Below, piece after piece: positions 34,941 to 46,715 of a stretch of 64,000 bases of DNA. The stretch spans positions 244,895,941 to 244,959,940 of the forward strand of contig NC_057862.1 of assembly GCF_019393635.1 (NCBI RefSeq), read 5' to 3'. The stretch is from Dromiciops gliroides (Eukaryota; Chordata; Mammalia; Microbiotheria; Microbiotheriidae). The position numbers were made by a program, and so were the translations under genes. Each line of letters starts with the position of its first letter. The first letter of the stretch is position 1. The notes beneath the pieces are model-generated. The model saw only the letters and a program-made list of their open reading frames with translations. It was not told the origin of the DNA and ran no database searches.

Positions 34941-37538
34941 CTTTTTTTTTTTTTTTTTTTTGGTTAAGTAAGGAAATATTTCATTTTTACTTAAAAAGAC
35001 AGCCCTGGTTTTTGGCTAAATGAAAAGGAATGAGCAGGGTCTTAATCAGTTATTAGGTCTGGCCACAATGGCAAGCAATTGCTCAGCTTCAGACTGCATG
35101 CATACCATTGTCAAGAAAAGAGGAAAGAAGGAAAAATAGTGGAACACTCGTCTACACTTCAATAAAATACATACACACAGAACTCCCCCCACTCAAAATA
35201 ATTAAAGGACTTAATGCTGGGCAATCTCTTGTGGAAAAAGTAGGAGACATTTAAATTATTTGATAGCTAGATTGTGTGTGTTTTTTTTTAAAGTAAGTTA
35301 TCCTGGGTCCAACTCCTCTCTTCTGGCTCATGTTGAATGACTAGAGACCAATCAAGGTTCACCAACACAGACCTTGGTTCCAAAGGAATGATGCTGGCAC
35401 CTGAAAGACTCTGCTTTCTAATCTGCAGAGATGGGAAGAGGGTGTAAGTCTTAGAAGGCAAGAAAACCTGGCTTTGGTTGGTCCCCAATCTTTGGGCAAC
35501 ATCCTACGTGTAGCTGTGTCGCATGTGGAGGTTGACAACGTATTCAGCATTAGTCCTGGCAAAAGGTTCAAAGGGATGGAAGGTAAAGGCGACCAGGCGT
35601 CAGACTGTGTGGTTGATGGGGTGGCCCAGCAGGCCTGCCTGGATCTCATACTTGAGCAGACCAGAATACCAGGCATAGAACCTGATTGGGTAATCTCCAC
35701 AAGTCTTGGGCTGCTCCATGACTGACATCCCCTTACCATCATAGCTGAAGAGAGACAGATCAAGGTAGGGGAGGGCCTGCCACTGTTACAATTGGGCGCC
35801 GATGGGGAGCAGACCAAGCAGCGGCCATACTGTCTCCGTGTACCCTCCATATTTTGCATTTACAATAGCGTCTTTTTTTCAATTAATTTTCATTTATGTA
35901 TGTATGTATTCATTTATTTATTGTGGGGCAATGAGGGTTAAGTGACTTGCCTAGGGTCACACAGCTAGTAAGTGCCAAGTGTCTGAGGCAGGATTTGAAC
36001 TCAGGTACTCCTGAATCCAGGGCCAGTGCTTTATCTACTGAGCCACCTAGCTGCCCCCACAATAGTGTCTTTAAACCAGCACTGGATCTGCCTTGCAAAG
36101 TTGTTGCTGGAAGCTGAACAAGGAAACTGAACAGCCTCACTGTGCAGTGTAGCATTGTGGAAGGGGTCACAGAATTTCTCAAAGAGCTCCAGCAATTCAT
36201 CTGAGGTGTTCTCAAACACTGTCATCACCATATCGTACACAACAAAGAAGGAAGGCTGTGATGGGTTTGTGACCTGTAGTGTCACTACATCCTCACTAGT
36301 ATACTTGATAAACAGGTGATTTTCATCCAGAAGCTGCATCTTCCACATGCGCAACTGTCATCACTGGTCAAAGTATTGGAAGAAGTGCCTCTTAGCCATG
36401 ACACTACCATGCTGCTCTGCCTGGCGCCACAAATATACCAACAGTTGGTGCTTTAAGGAATTAATGAAGGGCTCCTTGTAGGGGTTGGCCATGCCTGTTT
36501 GGCTGTCTCTCTGTACCTCAGGGTAGACAACTGAGAGGGTGAGCAGGTCATCCTTATAGCAGAATTGACCAATGGTATACACATCAGTAAAGGTATCCTC
36601 AGGAGTGACCTGGAACACATGAACGGTCTGCTGCTGTACTGAAAGAATGGCTAGTATGTTCTTGTATAAGTATAGCCCTTGATTGTGGACAGATCAATTT
36701 ATCACATTTGAATGTGTGGGTGTCACACAACCTGCCAGTGTGAAGATCAATGATATAAAGGGAATAGTGCCAAAAGGGAGCAGGGATTTGGTGTCACTGA
36801 CTCACTGTTGTGATAGACTCATAAAAAAGGAGGGTGAGGCTCTTCAGGGAGGTAGACGGCTGAACCCACAATGATACCACAGCCAGTCATTTGTGAAGAG
36901 GATACACTCACAATTTAGGTGTTCCCCATTAGCGTCTACATTGATGATATGCAAACAATACAAAGAAGTGTTCAAAGAGTTGGCCTTGGATGTTGATTGA
37001 CCTCTGGTCATTGCTATTGGCCAAAATTTCACCCTCATAACCCTGCCAGTAGGTCCTGTGCTGCTTGCAGCCTGGTACTATAAATCTCCAGTGATGTTGG
37101 TCGAAGAAAAGGCAATAAATTAGCGCCTATCAGGTGAAAATTTTCCCAGGAAGCAAGGTAGCTTTTCCACATTAACCACAGTAAAGTTGGGGAAGACGTT
37201 CTGATGGAATACTAGAACTTGGTGCCAGTGGGTACCAGCCTTGCCTGAACTAATGTGCCCATGTTCCAAATGGTGGATAACATTTTAGTTTTGGATTCTT
37301 TGAGGTTTGATTGTTGGAACATAAATCCATCATCACAGCATCTTATTTCTGTCCATCCCATGCCCCCTGTTGTGCCGGGCTCATGGGGCCAGGAGAGGGC
37401 ATCCCTAGGCTGTGTTGGCCACACTCCAATGGCCACCACAGCTGCCGCTGACCCTGCCATGTTGCCATTGATGCCAACAACTGGCAACAACAGCTGGGAT
37501 AGCCCCATTCCACCCCCACCCTCCCCCCGCCCTCAGCC
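34941..37538 (-). pseudogene. DET1: Processed pseudogene of DET1
   Basis: The minus strand reads as a nearly full-length, intronless copy of DET1, the de-etiolated homologue. DET1 is known as an adaptor in the DDB1/CUL4-COP1 ubiquitin ligase that targets c-Jun. The start codon equivalent is at 37330-37328 and the stop at 35506-35504. Recognisable stretches are '[13 protein letters not shown]' (about 36615), '[16 protein letters not shown]' (about 36470), '[20 protein letters not shown]' (about 36340) and '[15 protein letters not shown]' (about 36090). A CAA-to-TAA stop near codon 17 and several frameshifts kill it. The length without the inserted SINE (about 1.65 kb) fits the 550-residue parent. 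A poly-T run (34942-34961) is the poly-A tail, and ACTGGATTCTATTTTC flanks the whole copy (34925-34940 and 37539-37554). Confidence 0.95.
35876..36058 (-). mobile_element. WSINE1-like SINE inside the DET1 pseudogene
   Basis: A complete copy with an AT-rich tail containing TATG repeats. ACAATAGCGTCTTT / ACAATAGTGTCTTT (35862-35875 and 36059-36072) is pseudogene sequence duplicated on insertion. It must therefore be younger than the pseudogene. Confidence 0.96.
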
Positions 37539-38313
37539 ACTGGATTCTATTTTCTAGTGTTTTCCTTCATTTTATGAGTGAGTTCATTCCATTCACATTC
37601 AGTTATGATCATTCATTGTATACCTCATTTCCTTCTATTATCTTATACCTTTGTTGTCTCTTTGCTCTCTGCCCTGTCTTTAACCAGACTGATTCCTTAC
37701 TTGAATTTTTTTCTCCCTGGTTGCTTTCAACATTATTTTTTCTTTGATCCGAAACTGATTTTGGCAATAACATTTCTGACGATTTTAATTTTGGAATTTC
37801 TTTCAGAAGATGATCAGTGGCTTCTTTTTATTTTCGCTTTGCCCTCTTGTTCTATGTCTGGATAGTTTTCTTTTATGATTTCTTAGGTTTCTTTTTTAAC
37901 TATTAAGCATTTATTTTTTATCCCTTCAACCTTCCCTCCTGCACTGAAAAGAAATACAGTACTCATTCTGAACTTTAGTTCATCATATGCTGTCATGGGA
38001 TCTTCATCATTCCTTAGGAATCATGATTTCTTGAAACATGTTGTCCATATTGGGGTTTTTTGGTGGGTGGGATAGGTTTCATGAATTTTGAGTAATTCAA
38101 TGCTTCTTAAATTATCTCTCTAAAATTGTTTTTGTATGTAATTGAAGAAAAATAAAATTCTAAATAATTTTAAAAAAGAAATAAATTATCTCTATCTCTC
38201 TTTGAAATATTTTTCAGATCAGTTGTTTTATGTGAATTATCTCTTTCCTCCTCACCCTCCCCCCCAATTTTTAAAATCTTTTTGTTTTAGAATTTTTCTC
38301 ATGGAGTCATTAA

Positions 38314-38464
38314 GTTGTTTGGTTTTGCTGGGCGGGACAATGAGGGTTAAGTAACTTGCCCAGGATCACACAGCTAGTAAGTGTCAAGTGTCTGAGGCCA
38401 GATTTGAACTCAGGATTTGAATCTAGGGCTGGTGCTTTATCCACTGCAACACCTAGCTGCCTGG
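38314..38464 (-). mobile_element. WSINE1-like SINE
   Basis: A complete or nearly complete copy, 'caatgag' type. GTCATTAA lies on both sides (38306-38313 and 38465-38472). Confidence 0.88.
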
Positions 38465-38760
38465 GTCATTAACTTCTGTTTGGTTCATTCTGATTTTCAG
38501 GGAGTCTGTTACTTGGGTCAGGTTTTGTATCTCTTGAACTAAGATATTTATTTTTTTCTTACAGTTAACTTTTCCTACTGCTATAGAAAGTGTAATTAAT
38601 TTAAGGACTAAAACTTCAATGAAAGCAGTGATTCTCAACTTTTATTTTTTTGGAAAACATCCCTAGCTAATTCTTGAAACATATTTCAGATTGTCATTAC
38701 TTTTTCCATTTTCTTTGAGTCGGTTTTTTCTCTTTTAATTTTTTTCCCTTCCTACTTTGT

Positions 38761-39407
38761 GTTGAAGGGGATGTTTCACTATAGGGTAGAAAGAGAGGGT
38801 TCATTACAGGGAGGTCATCTCAGAAATTACTATGATGTATAGACAAAATGCCTCAATAAAAATATTTTAAGAACAAGCTTAATCCTCTTTTATTTATAGT
38901 TTTACATTTTTTGTTATACATTTTTTCTTGTACCCAGTGTGGCACATCATGATATTATTTCTGAGGTCTTTCCCAGCTGCCTAATTTCTTGATAGTCTAG
39001 TCATTAACTGATGCAAATAGTGAGCTGTTTTTCCTTGAGTATAATTCTCTTTGTTTTCTTCTTTTTTATGGGGGATAAGGGAAAATGTGTTTGTTGATAG
39101 GTGACCATCATTTTAGTTTCTTTATGGATTGTGTATTTCTATAGGCATTTAATAGTGATGACAGAAAATTCATGAAAGAAAAGCATGATGATATGACTGT
39201 GAATTTTCTACTGTAGAATTTGAGGCCTTTGCTGTGAAATCATAAATGTTTGCAGAACAACATAGTGAAGATCTTATGTACACAGCTAACCAGAATGTAT
39301 TTTTCCTGGTTGGAAAACTACAAACCAAAAAAGCATATGACTAGAAATGAGGGGTATATATGTATAATTTTCCCCTTATCTAGAAGGAAGAGATAGATCC
39401 TGGTATG
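38761..39407. other. Unassigned sequence
   Basis: The left part may still be L1 5' sequence. I see nothing else. Confidence 0.4.
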
Positions 39408-39782
39408 TGTGACAATTGGAGTGACGCCCCCTGCTGGAGAGATACTGTAGGCAAGCTCTGCCATGAGGAGAAGGCATCTGAGGGCAAGCCATGCGGCTTT
39501 TCCTTGGCATCAAGAAGTGACATTTGATGTTTCTGGTTTAGACAGGACGCTTGTGGGATGAAGAGGGGGCGAGGCTCTCATCAGGACCTTGTGGGCAGTG
39601 GAGCAAAAATGCTAGCTCCCTGAGATAGACAGATGTAGGCATCTAGGCCTCTTTCTCTTCAACAAATTCTTATGCTCCTTAATAAATGGTTAAAAGTCTA
39701 AACTCTTGCTAAAGCTTCTAATTTATCGGCGAACACTCATTAGAGTTTTAGACAGTATAGCTAGAATTTTAGCCACATTACA
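39408..39782 (+). mobile_element. Solo LTR, diverged member of the 46-55 kb LTR family
   Basis: The block starts TGTGACAATTGGAGTGACGC and ends near 'agccacattaca'. Along its length it follows the LTRs at 51502 and 54833: 'ccctgctggagagatactgtag', 'agggcaagcc', 'ccttaataaatggttaaaag', 'tctaaactcttgctaaagct', 'cactcattagagttttagac' and 'tagctagaattttagcc'. It has the same polyadenylation signal context. No target duplication is visible and it is clearly older than the paired elements. Confidence 0.85.
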
Positions 39783-39789
39783 AAACCCA

Positions 39790-40450
39790 ACCATTCAAAT
39801 GGTGACACAAACTTTACATATGCATACTAGCTTCTTGCTGAGGGGCATGCACTGACACTCTAGAATAAAGAGGCATATCAGACCAATGTGAAGTTCAAAA
39901 CTTTGTGAGTTGCTTAGAAAATGAAGATCCAGGGTGAATGTGGAGTATCTGCTCCTCAGTCCAATACTGTTGTCCACCTCCCAGCAGAGCATAATAGGTG
40001 ATGTATTGTTTCAGTATTACTTGTTAATGTATACTCATGAGTCATTTGGTTTTTTTTAAGCATTTCTATTGTAGTAGAGAAAATAAATATATGGGTAATT
40101 TAAATAAAATATAGATTAAGTTAACAGAGATGATGTGATATCTATTTTGTATATTGAACACTTTTTCTAAAAGGGATCCTTTTAATCCCATTTAAGGGAA
40201 ACATAAGATATATGAGGAAAAAAGTGTGACTGGCCCTCTTTAGGATCAGAATACCATGAGGACTGAACCTAGTTCATAAGTCCAGAACCCTATGAATTTC
40301 TCTACTCTGCTGGTAACAATTCATAGCATTCCACAGGCAATTAACACTTTGTAGCTGTTTTTCTGTCTCCCTTATATTGACATTATTCACCGTTTATTTA
40401 TTACTTTTTCATGATTATGACATTATTAATTAATGAATAAAAATATCACT
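39790..40450. other. Unassigned AT-rich sequence
   Basis: Nothing recognised. Confidence 0.4.
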
Positions 40451-40452
40451 GG

Positions 40453-40700
40453 GGCAGCTAGGTGTCTTAGTGGATAGAGTGCTGGGCCTGGAATCAGGAA
40501 GACCTAAGTTCAAATCTGGTCTCAGACATTTATTAGGTATTTCACCCTGGGCAAGTCTTAACCCTTATTTGCCTCAGCGCCTCATCTGTAAAATGGAGGA
40601 TACACTGGAGAAGGAAGTGGGCAGTCACTCTAGTATCTTAGTCATGAAAACCCCAAATGGCATCACATAGAATAGGACACAACTGAACAACAATCAACCC
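40453..40700 (+). mobile_element. tRNA-derived SINE with RTE-like tail
   Basis: The head 'ggggcagctaggtgtcttag', a MIR-like middle and the 3' end 'aaaaccccaaatggcatcac' then 'aggacacaactgaacaacaa' are present. The end again matches an RTE terminus. Confidence 0.82.
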
Positions 40701-40839
40701 CCCCCCAAAAAAAAACCACAAACAAACAAAATCCCAAAACAACCCCACAACAATTAGATGATTTGGAACATTTTTGTGTGTGTGTGTTGGGGCTGGGATG
40801 GTATAACCAGAAGCAGAAATATTAGGTAAAATGTTATGC

Positions 40840-41050
40840 ACTATTCAGTGACCTATCTTTAATAATTCCAAATTGTTTTCTGAATGGTTGACACAAATCA
40901 CAATTCCACCAACAGCCATTTAAGCATTAACTATTTGCCTTTTATCATCTTTATTAATTTGATGGTTATGAAGTAAAATCTCAGAATTTTAAAAATTTAC
41001 ACTTCTCATTTGGAAACTTGGACAAATTTTCATATAGTGACTGAATCAAT
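40840..41050 (-). mobile_element. L1 3' fragment
   Basis: 'ccaaattgttttctgaatggtt' and 'tcacaattccaccaacagcc' are reverse-complement L1 ORF2-end and 3' sequence. Confidence 0.65.
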
Positions 41051-41054
41051 TCCT

Positions 41055-41200
41055 TTATTTTAGAGATGAACAGTATTACTATTGCCAATTTATAGATGAA
41101 GAAACTGAATCCTGGAGAAGTTAAAGGACTCACCCAAAGTAACATAGTTTGATCACAGAGTAAGAATCAGAGCTTAGGTTTTCTGAGTCCTAGCGCAATG
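41055..41200 (-). mobile_element. MIR-like SINE
   Basis: 'ccaatttatagatgaagaaac', 'aaaggactcacccaaagtaac' and 'gagcttaggttttctgagtcc' form a MIR core in reverse. Confidence 0.65.
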
Positions 41201-41203
41201 CCT

Positions 41204-41354
41204 TTTTTTTTTTTTTTTAGTGAGGCAATTGGGGTTAAGTGACTTGCTGAGGGTCACATAGCTAGTAAGTGTTAAGTGTCTGAGGCTGGATTTGAACTCA
41301 GGTCCTCCTGACTCCAGGGCCGGTGCTCTATCCACTGAGCCATCTAGCTGCCCC
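41204..41354 (-). mobile_element. WSINE1-like SINE
   Basis: Complete, 'gaggcaattgggg' type, with a long T-run. GCGCAATGC flanks it (41193-41201 and 41355-41363). Confidence 0.94.
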
Positions 41355-41369
41355 GCGCAATGCTTTTTT

Positions 41370-42500
41370 GAAAGGTATTTTTTTCCCTCTAAATTAGGAA
41401 TTTAAACACCAATGAACATGAATCTTTAAATATAGAAAGGGGGAAAATCATTATTACATATGAATTAAGAACTTCTACTAGGTATATATGAGCAAAGGAG
41501 AAATATGCACTTCCTCCCTTCTCCTTCCCCTAGCTCAGGTGACATAGTCATGCCTATTGAGGTTTTAATGTGTTAACATGGTGTAACACCTTGTATTCCC
41601 TTTCTGAGATGCAAAAAACTCTCTGAGTCAAGAAGAGAACAATGAGATTGTCCGAGCAAATTAACTATGCTAATAGCAGCTTTAAATAATTAAACTTTGG
41701 GCAAATTTCGATGTAGTAGTGAAGTGGAACTAATGGACTATTAGGAGAAACTATATCCAGCATGGAGCAGAGACACAAATACAGAGACAGTCACTTATAA
41801 GGTAGGAAGTATCATCAAGGAATATGACCCCTGGAATCAGAGAAGATAGTTGGTCCATGGAGAGGATAAGTCTCTAGGAATCCTGCTCAATAGTCCACCT
41901 AGAAGAGGTACTAGACCGTAGAGATACTGAATTAGGACTCTACAAAGATGCTATAATACCAAGAGTTGTGAGTTGCCTTTACCATACACATATCCTCTAC
42001 ATATCCACTGAGGAATGTTTTTATGAATGGTTCTTGCTATGTCATCTGCAAAAATGCCTTTGCTAGAGATAAATTGAATTTACTGGTTTATAATTAATGG
42101 GAACCATACCAGTGGGGGCTCCTAAGCCCTAGCTTCCATCCACAGGGTACTTTAGAATCTGAAGTACTAGCCATACCTCTGGCAATCCAACCCGAGAGTT
42201 TGGGTTTCAAGGTGGGGTGTAACCCAAAGGCATGATAAGTTAGTGTTTTGTAAAGTGTATATTAAATTTAAAACAATAGTAACAAAATGGCCTGCTTGTT
42301 AGAATGCCCTCCTGAACTTTTGGTTGCTCTCCTTTGGATTTTTTCTTAATGTTTCATTGATACTCTTTTTTTTTCTCTTTTTTGCATCTCTATGACTATT
42401 CACCAACTCATGCCCCAAATAAGAACTTTCCCTCTTAACCAATAACCAATAACCAATAAGAAGAATCACACAAAACAAATCAATATATTGGCTAGGACTG
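41370..42500. other. Repeat-poor unassigned sequence, possible conserved part
   Basis: About 1.1 kb without recognisable transposons. The part at 41540-41720 ('gtgttaacatggtgtaacacc', 'aaattaactatgctaatagcag', 'taaataattaaac') looks like non-coding DNA that could be constrained. I find no exon or RNA gene. Confidence 0.35.
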
Positions 42501-42830
42501 TAAATGTATGTTTTATTTTTTATCTTTAGTCCATCACCTTTCTGCCAACAGGAAGGAACCATGTTTTATTATAAGTCTTTGAAGCTATCATATTCATTAT
42601 TTATTATGGCAAAATAACATTCCATTCCATTCCTATACTGTAATTTGTTCTGTCATTCCCCAACTGATAGGTTTCCCACTTTCCCATTTTCCCCTTTTAT
42701 CATTTTTGCTAATCTGATAGTTGGAAAGTAAAATTTTGGGACTGTTTTAATTTGCATCTCTTATTAGAGACGTGGAACATTTTTTCATCCAATTGTGGAT
42801 GGCTGGAATTTCTTCTTTTAAAAATGCATT

Positions 42831-42975
42831 GGGGGCAGCTGGGTGGTGCAGTGGATGAAGCATCGGCCTTGGATTCAGGCAGTACTTGAGTTCGGATCCG
42901 GCCTTCAGACACTGACACTTACCAGCTGTGTGACCCTGGCAAGTCACTTAACCCCCATTGCCCCGCAAAAAAAAA
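42831..42975 (+). mobile_element. WSINE1-like SINE
   Basis: Complete, 'gatgaagca' variant of the 'cattgcccc' type. AAAATGCATT lies on both sides (42821-42830 and 42976-42985). Confidence 0.94.
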
Positions 42976-43116
42976 AAAATGCATTTCTGATATCCTTTCA
43001 TTATATTATTTATATTATATTCTATATGGAACTGCTCTTATTTTTAATGTCTGCACCAATTACTATATTCTGGACATTAGACTTTTGTATAAGAAATATT
43101 TTTACTACAAACTTTT

Positions 43117-43263
43117 TTTTTTTTTTTAGTGAGGCAATTGGGGTTAAGTGACTTGCCAAGGGTCACACAGCTAGTAAGTGTTAAGTGTCTGAGGCCGGAT
43201 TTGAACTCAGGTACTCCTGACTCCAGGGCTGGTGCTCTATCTACTGCGCCACCTAGCTGCCCC
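43117..43263 (-). mobile_element. WSINE1-like SINE
   Basis: Complete and little diverged, 'gaggcaattgggg' type. TACTACAAACTTTT flanks it (43103-43116 and 43264-43277), a perfect duplication. Confidence 0.96.
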
Positions 43264-43389
43264 TACTACAAACTTTTAACAGCACTGATTTTTCATGTGT
43301 AAAAGCTTTTCAATTTTATATAATATAATTGTTCGATTTATCTTTTATTAACATCTCTTTTCCTTGTTCAGTTAAGAATTTTCCTTTAT

Positions 43390-43522
43390 GGGGGCAGCAA
43401 GGTGACACAGTAGATAAAACACCGGCCCTGGATTCAGGAGGACCTGAGTTCAAATCCAGCCTCAGACAGACACTTGACACTTACTAGCTGTGTGACCCTG
43501 CCCTGCTAAAAAAAAAAAAAAA
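43390..43522 (+). mobile_element. WSINE1-like SINE
   Basis: A complete head, with a duplicated CAGA in the middle and a short deletion before the A-tail ('gggcaagtcacttaa' missing). AAGAATTTTCCTTTAT / AAGATTTTCCTTTAT flanks it. Confidence 0.93.
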
Positions 43523-43939
43523 AAGATTTTCCTTTATCATAGTTGTTAAAGGTACCACCTTCCCTTCTCTAATATTCTTCATCAAAACCTTATATATTTA
43601 AGATTTTATTTATTTGTCAACTATTATAGTATATGGTGTAAAGGTTGATCTAAACCCAAGTTCTGCCATATTACTTCTAATTTTCTTAGCAAATTTATCA
43701 AATAGAGAGTCAAATATTGGAGTATATCCCAATAGTTGGTGTTCTTAGGTTTTTCAAACATTATGCTGCTAGCCTGGATTTTTTCTGCATCTAGTTTATT
43801 TTAATATATTCCACTAATCAACTTTTCTATTTTTAACCAGTATGAAATAGCTTTGACAATTACTGCTTTATACTATAGTTTGAAATTTGATAGTACTAAT
43901 GTAGCACTATTTCCACTACCCCTTCATAATACTTTTTTT

Positions 43940-44880
43940 TTTTGTTTGCACTTTTTTTTTGGAATTTCTCCTGAGAGTTTCCCTATTCTCTTGCTCCTTG
44001 TTAGTTTGTCCCTGGTAATTTGACTGACAGCAAGAGGCCTCAGGATCCTTATTCCTGAAAACATTACAACTGTTTTAACTGCTATGACCACACCCCTAAA
44101 TTGTATATGCAAAACTCTGTTCATATAACTGCTAATTTTCTAGGTGTAACCCAAGGCCCCTGTGGCTCTGGGACCACTCATTACTTCCTAGATTTGGAGT
44201 GCTATTCAAATTCACAGCTCACAAATCCCCACTGAAAAGTTACTCTTATTAGTAACATATATTCTAGACATATAATCCAATAAAATATTTACTCAAACCA
44301 TTGAGCAAGGTAAATAACAAAGGAAATTAATCAGTTTTAACTAACTGTGTGGACACCCATACTCAGGGGGCTGCCACCTCTCCAAAACCTTCCTATCTAG
44401 TTATCACAGATCATGCAATCACTGAGCCCTTTAAGAGAAGGGCTCAGTTTAAAGTCATGACCTGGTGTTTGAACACTAAAAAACAATATCCATGAAGTTT
44501 TTGCTCAATTAAATCCTTCTCTGTCTCAGAGCAATGAGCAGGCATAACTAAGAAGGACCTAGATATCAGTTCTCTTTCCACTTAGTCACCCTAACTCAAC
44601 TCATGTCTACAACCCAGAGATACACCTAGAGTAGGAGAGAGGTGAGACTTTATACATGGCCCTAAAATTTAGAGGGCACTGACAACATTTGTACTACTTT
44701 AGTAAGTACTATCTAGTTAACAAAAATAAATAGTTAAAATAGGAAGCAACCTGAACTAAAACAAAATACCTCTCCCTGGCAGGTGAACTCCATGTGAGGT
44801 CCTCTGATTAGCTTCACATTGTTTTCCTTCTCCTAGGAGTGATTTTACCACAGTGTTCCAGGGTTTCTGTCTTCCCACCA
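43940..44880. other. Unassigned sequence
   Basis: About 900 bp with no recognisable family. The composition is less AT-rich than its neighbours and it could be an old LTR or retroviral piece, but I see no ends or duplications. Confidence 0.3.
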
Positions 44881-44883
44881 AAG

Positions 44884-45050
44884 GGCTAGGTGGCAGGATT
44901 ACTGGACTTGGAGTCAGGAAGACCTGAGTTCAAATCTTGCCTCAGACACTGCAGTGAGATTCTGTATAAAATGGGATAATAACAGCACCTATACCTACCA
45001 GGGTTATTGTGATGATCAATGAAATAATATATGTACCGTGCTTTGCAAAT
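44884..45050 (+). mobile_element. MIR/MAR1-like SINE
   Basis: 'gggctaggtggcaggattac', 'tggagtcaggaagacctgag', 'aaaatgggataataacagcac' and 'cagggttattgtgatgatc' are successive blocks of the same SINE class as 11585-11851, with an internal deletion. Confidence 0.75.
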
Positions 45051-45530
45051 CAATCAACCAACAATCATTTATTAAGCACCAACTATGTACTAGACACTGT
45101 GGTAAGTGCTGGGGATACAAAAGTAGGCAAAAGAATTGTTGCCCTCAAGTAGTTTGCAGTCTAAGGGGGAGGAGACAATAACCATATATATATGGAGTGT
45201 TTTGTTCATGGAACAGCCAAGAAGCCACTCTCACTGGATCAAGGAGTACAAGGAGTTTGTACTGGGGAGTAAGGTGTAAGAAGACTGGAAAGGTAGGAGG
45301 GGGCTAGGTCATGGAGGGCTTTGAATGCCAAGCAGAGCATTCTGTATTTGATCCTGCAGGCAATAAGGGAGCCTCTGGAATTTGTTTAGTGGGGTGTGTG
45401 GGATCAGACATGATCAGACCTAGACTTTAGGAAAATCACTTTAGGGTTAAAAGAAGGATGGACTGGAGTGGGGAGAGACTTAAGACAGGCAGACTCACTA
45501 CTGGCTATTGAAAACAGTCAAATCTTAAAG
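45050..45530 (+). repeat. Ancient interspersed repeat
   Basis: An inverted L2-like terminus ('attaagcaccaactatgtac', 'ctgtggtaagtgctgggga') opens the copy. 'gtgttttgttcatggaacagc', 'gaatgccaagcagagcattct', 'caataagggagcctctggaa' and 'gaaaatcactttagggtt' follow. It is the best-preserved of the three copies of this family in the window. Confidence 0.6.
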
Positions 45531-45839
45531 GGCTATAAATGTAAATTATTATTATAGGGCCTTGTGTCTTGAGGTCCAAGATCTCTTCCTGCACCCCCAC
45601 ACCCTTGCTACTCCAATGAATTTGTATTAAAAAGTTGCCCAGCTACATTTTGTTGCTAGTTCCTGGTGTTAGAATTGCTAATTATAACCAAGAGCCTCAC
45701 CCACCAAGGAGAGAAAATCAAATTAACTTCTTAACTGAGAGCCTGGGCTGGCATTATTATTGCTTATTGGGAAAGACAATTCTAACAGGCCTAATGCTTG
45801 CGGATTCTCTCCTCCTCTCTGTAAAAGTCAAATGCTCTC

Positions 45840-46140
45840 ATCCCTGGTTAACCCATTCCCATCCATCTCAGGGACTCTGACTCCCCCCACCCCCCATCTT
45901 TATTTAAGTCCTTCTCTTTCTTCAAGGTCCAATTCTAAAGAGATTTCCTTCAAGAAACTTCCACTATGTGAAAGTTATCTCCCCTGTCATGGATTTCTCT
46001 AGTACTTTGTGTACTTACCCATCTCCCCCAAACTATCATCCCCCTTCTCCTCTACCAAGAGTCCATTAGATTGTAAGCTCTTTATAAGCAGAGCTCTGTC
46101 ACATCTTTGTATTTCAAGAACAGTACCTGGTTTTTCTGAG
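45840..46140 (+). mobile_element. L2/CR1-like 3' terminus
   Basis: 'ttctttcttcaaggtccaatt', 'aagtttccactatgtgaaag'-like and 'ttagattgtaagctctttata' are the closing blocks of the L2-like LINE. The region 45530-45840 just before it is unassigned. Confidence 0.55.
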
Positions 46141-46324
46141 TAGAAAAGTGACACAAATAGCTCTATGCATCAGGATCTACAATTATTAAATCGCTAATAT
46201 TCGATGAAAGCACAATCAGCCAACATGATGTTACAATACTACTTCATATTTGAATAGAGAGGACATTCCCTAACTGCTTTTCTTAGGCTAAGTTTTCCAG
46301 CTACGCCTTTTAAAAGTAACTTGC

Positions 46325-46465
46325 GGGGCAGATAGGTGGCACAGTGGATAAAGCAATGGCCCTGGATTCAGGAGTACCTGAGTTCAAAATCCAGCCTCAG
46401 ACACTTGACACTAGCTGTGTGACCCTGGGCAAGTCACTTAATACCCACTGCCCCGCCAAAAAAAA
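46325..46465 (+). mobile_element. WSINE1-like SINE
   Basis: Complete. AAAAGTAACTTGC lies at 46312-46324 and 46466-46478, a perfect target duplication. Confidence 0.96.
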
Positions 46466-46715
46466 AAAAGTAACTTGCAAATTTCCTCTAAATAAGATAA
46501 TTAACATTTACATTGTACTCATTTCACATTCTGCAAGGTTATGCTTAAGATTCTGCAATCTCTAGGCTTCAACTATATATGAGCTGAGAACTGCCAGAAG
46601 AGCAAGGTGGTTTTCAAAGAGGCAGAGGAACTAGAGACCAAATTGCCAACATTTGCTGGATTATGGGAGAAAGCAAAGAGTTCTAGAAAAAAAAGATCTA
46701 CTTCTGCTTTGCTGA

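Larger units (their letters stand above)
31570..38760 (-). mobile_element. L1 LINE remnant broken by at least seven later insertions
   Basis: L1-like pieces occur in minus-strand order from ORF1-like coiled-coil sequence (38453-38760) through ORF2 pieces (37555-38310, 33025-34605, 32020-32360) to the 3' region (31600-32020). About 3 kb of L1 remains. The interruptions are an LTR (32361-33023), WSINEs at 33390 and 38314, two RTE-tailed SINEs (33582 and 34612), and the DET1 pseudogene (34941-37538), which carries its own SINE. No frame is intact. Boundaries and internal deletions are approximate. A short CA tract sits at 31627-31662. Confidence 0.7.
42510..43935 (-). mobile_element. L1 LINE remnant split by three SINEs
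   Basis: In the minus direction this is ORF2 C-terminal and 3' sequence of L1: 'gtcattccccaactgatagg' and 'gctaatctgatagttggaaag' near the 3' side, 'acttttgtataagaaatattt' and 'ttgacaattactgctttatac' further upstream. WSINEs at 42831, 43117 and 43390 cut it into four pieces. Confidence 0.72.

Noticed and set aside
35359-35859. 166-residue minus frame as a separate gene
   Set aside because: It is a shifted frame over the 3' part of the DET1 pseudogene. The true reading frame gives the DET1 C-terminus and stop at 35504.
37212-37557. Frames of 65-100 residues at the 5' end of the DET1 copy
   Set aside because: They cover the GC-rich 5' UTR-like and start region of the pseudogene and show no conserved protein.
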